The translations under genes and the position numbers were made by a program. 64,000 nt of DNA. It comes from Hyphomicrobiales bacterium. GTDB lineage: Bacteria; Pseudomonadota; Alphaproteobacteria; Rhizobiales; JAJFHR01. Below the pieces are notes generated by a model. That model searched no databases and was not told where the DNA came from. It saw nothing but the letters and a program-made list of their open reading frames with translations. This document shows positions 62,875 through 64,000 of the stretch, in pieces. The stretch's first letter is position 1. Every line of letters starts with the position of its first letter. Location of the stretch: the NCBI GenBank assembly GCA_021775475.1, contig JAJFHS010000039.1:1-64000 (forward strand). The letters run 5' to 3'.

Positions 62875-63998
62875 TGCGAACTCTCCGTCCTGGAGGCATC
62901 ACCCATCTTAGGTTCATCCCTTTTTGCAACTGTCTCTTTGGCAATATGGCCGCGGGTGAAATATTCAATTATCGGCATCAACAAGCCTTTGGGAGAAAAC
63001 CGCAATGTCAACATCAACAACACACCAAACACCACCAATCGCCAGGTGGTCATATCAACTTCAATCGGGCCGATGACAAAGCTGCTGCGCAACATTTCAA
63101 GCATGAACTCAAGTAAAATTGCCCCGATTGCAGCGGCAACGAAATTTTCAACACCACCAATCACCGCCATGGCGACCACCAGGCTCATTTGCAGAATAAC
63201 GATATTATTGGGCGAAACAATTCCAACGTAATGCGCCATTGCCGCCCCAGCGCCCGCCGCCATCATTGAGGTAATAACAAACACCATCACTTTGTATCGT
63301 GTGGTGTTAACCCCAAGGGCAGCGGCGGCATCTTGATCTTCGCGCAAGGCGCGCACGAACAGACCAAACTTGGATCTCGCCAGCAGGGCCAGAATTCCCA
63401 GACAAAGCAGCAACAGGAAAAACATAACAAAATAAGCCGGTAATTTATCCGTTTGTTCAAAGCGACGGCCAAACAAGGTAATCCCATCTTCAAACATATA
63501 CCTGAGCTCAATACCCGCCTGTCCGCGTGTTATCGCAATTTCCGCACTGATGACAGCACGTAAAATTTCTGAAAACCCCAAAGTGAACAAGGCCAGATAA
63601 GCTGCGCGCAACGGCAATACCAATGCCCCCACAAGAAGGCCAAATATCCCCCCCATCAAGGTGCCTAAGGTAATGCTGAGCCACACCGGAATTGGTGTGA
63701 CTTCAACACTACCATTCCAGACCTCCATTGCCTGTTTGAGGCAATCCTGAGCCAGGGTTGATGATGTCACACCAATTGGGTTGAGGATGATGAGATAACT
63801 GTCGCCAATGGCAAATTCGGTACAAAAGTTCGTGGGCACCGGTGACATGTAGAAATAGTGGCTGACCAATGCTGCCGTATACGCACCAATGCCCATGAAG
63901 CCCATGTGGCCAAAAGAAAATTGCCCCGCATACCCTGCCAGCATCGACCAGCTTGAGGCCAAAATGGCATAGAAAAAACCGGTTATGAAGATGTGCAT
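62871..63998 (-). CDS. livM: Branched-chain amino acid-type ABC permease LivM (5' end probably beyond the window)
   Basis: A membrane permease with 375 residues visible and about 8-9 hydrophobic segments. The LAGYAGQFSFGHMGFMGIGAYTAAL segment near residue 20 and ALREDQDAAAALGVNTTRYKV near 215 (EAA-like loop) are LivM hallmarks. Usually one or two further helices precede the first motif, so the true start is probably just past the window edge and this ATG may be internal. An unusual insert of about 55 residues with two cysteines (FCTEF, DCLKQ) follows the first helices. Confidence 0.88.
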   Translation of the reverse strand: MHIFITGFFYAILASSWSMLAGYAGQFSFGHMGFMGIGAYTAALVSHYFYMSPVPTNFCTEFAIGDSYLIILNPIGVTSSTLAQDCLKQAMEVWNGSVEVTPIPVWLSITLGTLMGGIFGLLVGALVLPLRAAYLALFTLGFSEILRAVISAEIAITRGQAGIELRYMFEDGITLFGRRFEQTDKLPAYFVMFFLLLLCLGILALLARSKFGLFVRALREDQDAAAALGVNTTRYKVMVFVITSMMAAGAGAAMAHYVGIVSPNNIVILQMSLVVAMAVIGGVENFVAAAIGAILLEFMLEMLRSSFVIGPIEVDMTTWRLVVFGVLLMLTLRFSPKGLLMPIIEYFTRGHIAKETVAKRDEPKMGDASRTESSQ

Positions 63999-64000
63999 GA

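Overview
The window looks like the chromosome of an alphaproteobacterium, most likely of the order Hyphomicrobiales. Support comes from gene content and order: an acpXL-type very-long-chain fatty acid / lipid A cluster, a hemC-hemD-mic60-hemY block divergent from tsaD-gpsA, an SDHAF4-like gene next to htpX-rsmB-heparinase-purH, and a rhizobial-type intergenic repeat. No species can be named from the sequence alone. Both tRNA genes encode their CCA ends. I see no transposase, CRISPR array, rRNA or phage genes.

Layout. 1-4.1 kb: REP-like palindromes, folD, a YggT membrane protein, an orphan flagellar-rod-like protein, a class I glutamine amidotransferase, an SDR and a TerB protein, all on the minus strand. 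4.1-7.3 kb: a TRAP transporter operon with a tandem 13-bp repeat upstream and a strong hairpin after the binding-protein gene. 7.4-10.8 kb: a CHASE2 adenylate cyclase overlapping a gene for an exported protein, then a second exported protein. 10.9-16.9 kb: a glycerol-3-phosphate locus with a DeoR/GlpR repressor, a clear dyad operator, two flavoproteins, a frameshifted glycerol kinase and a GpdQ/CpdA-like phosphodiesterase. 17-24.3 kb: tRNA-Thr, hemY, mic60, hemD, hemC, then tsaD-gpsA. 24.4-29.6 kb: small unknowns, a cytochrome c, an EamA exporter, acs, a nuclease and an SDHAF4-like gene. 29.7-36.5 kb: htpX, rsmB, heparinase-like, sulfotransferase-like and purH.

36.5-42.5 kb (minus strand) carries the full set for building and attaching a long acyl chain to lipid A: ACP, dehydratase, two ketosynthase-fold proteins (one lacking the catalytic residues), ketoreductase, zinc MDR reductase and acyltransferase. 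42.7-45.6 kb holds housekeeping genes (DUF971, Trm112, Lon-N-like, thioredoxin-TPR, ProX), then tRNA-Gly and a second membrane adenylate cyclase. A decayed D-amino-acid dehydrogenase lies at 47.4-47.8 kb.

47.9-59.2 kb is the most accessory-looking part. A YhiI-RbbA-YhhJ-type efflux/ribosome-associated ABC system (minus) diverges across a palindromic operator from a run of a small membrane protein, a small exported protein, a TetR regulator, a LOG-family protein, a beta-CASP metallo-beta-lactamase-fold protein and a phosphoketolase. 59.3-64 kb (minus) holds DgcN-DgcA (N-acetyl-D-glutamate route) and the LivF-LivG-LivM part of a branched-chain-type ABC importer that runs off the window.

I found no clearly novel system. 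The best leads are the ketosynthase pair with a degenerate partner in the lipid A cluster, the regulator-LOG-nuclease-phosphoketolase block with its divergent transporter, and the CHASE2 cyclase with its exported partner.
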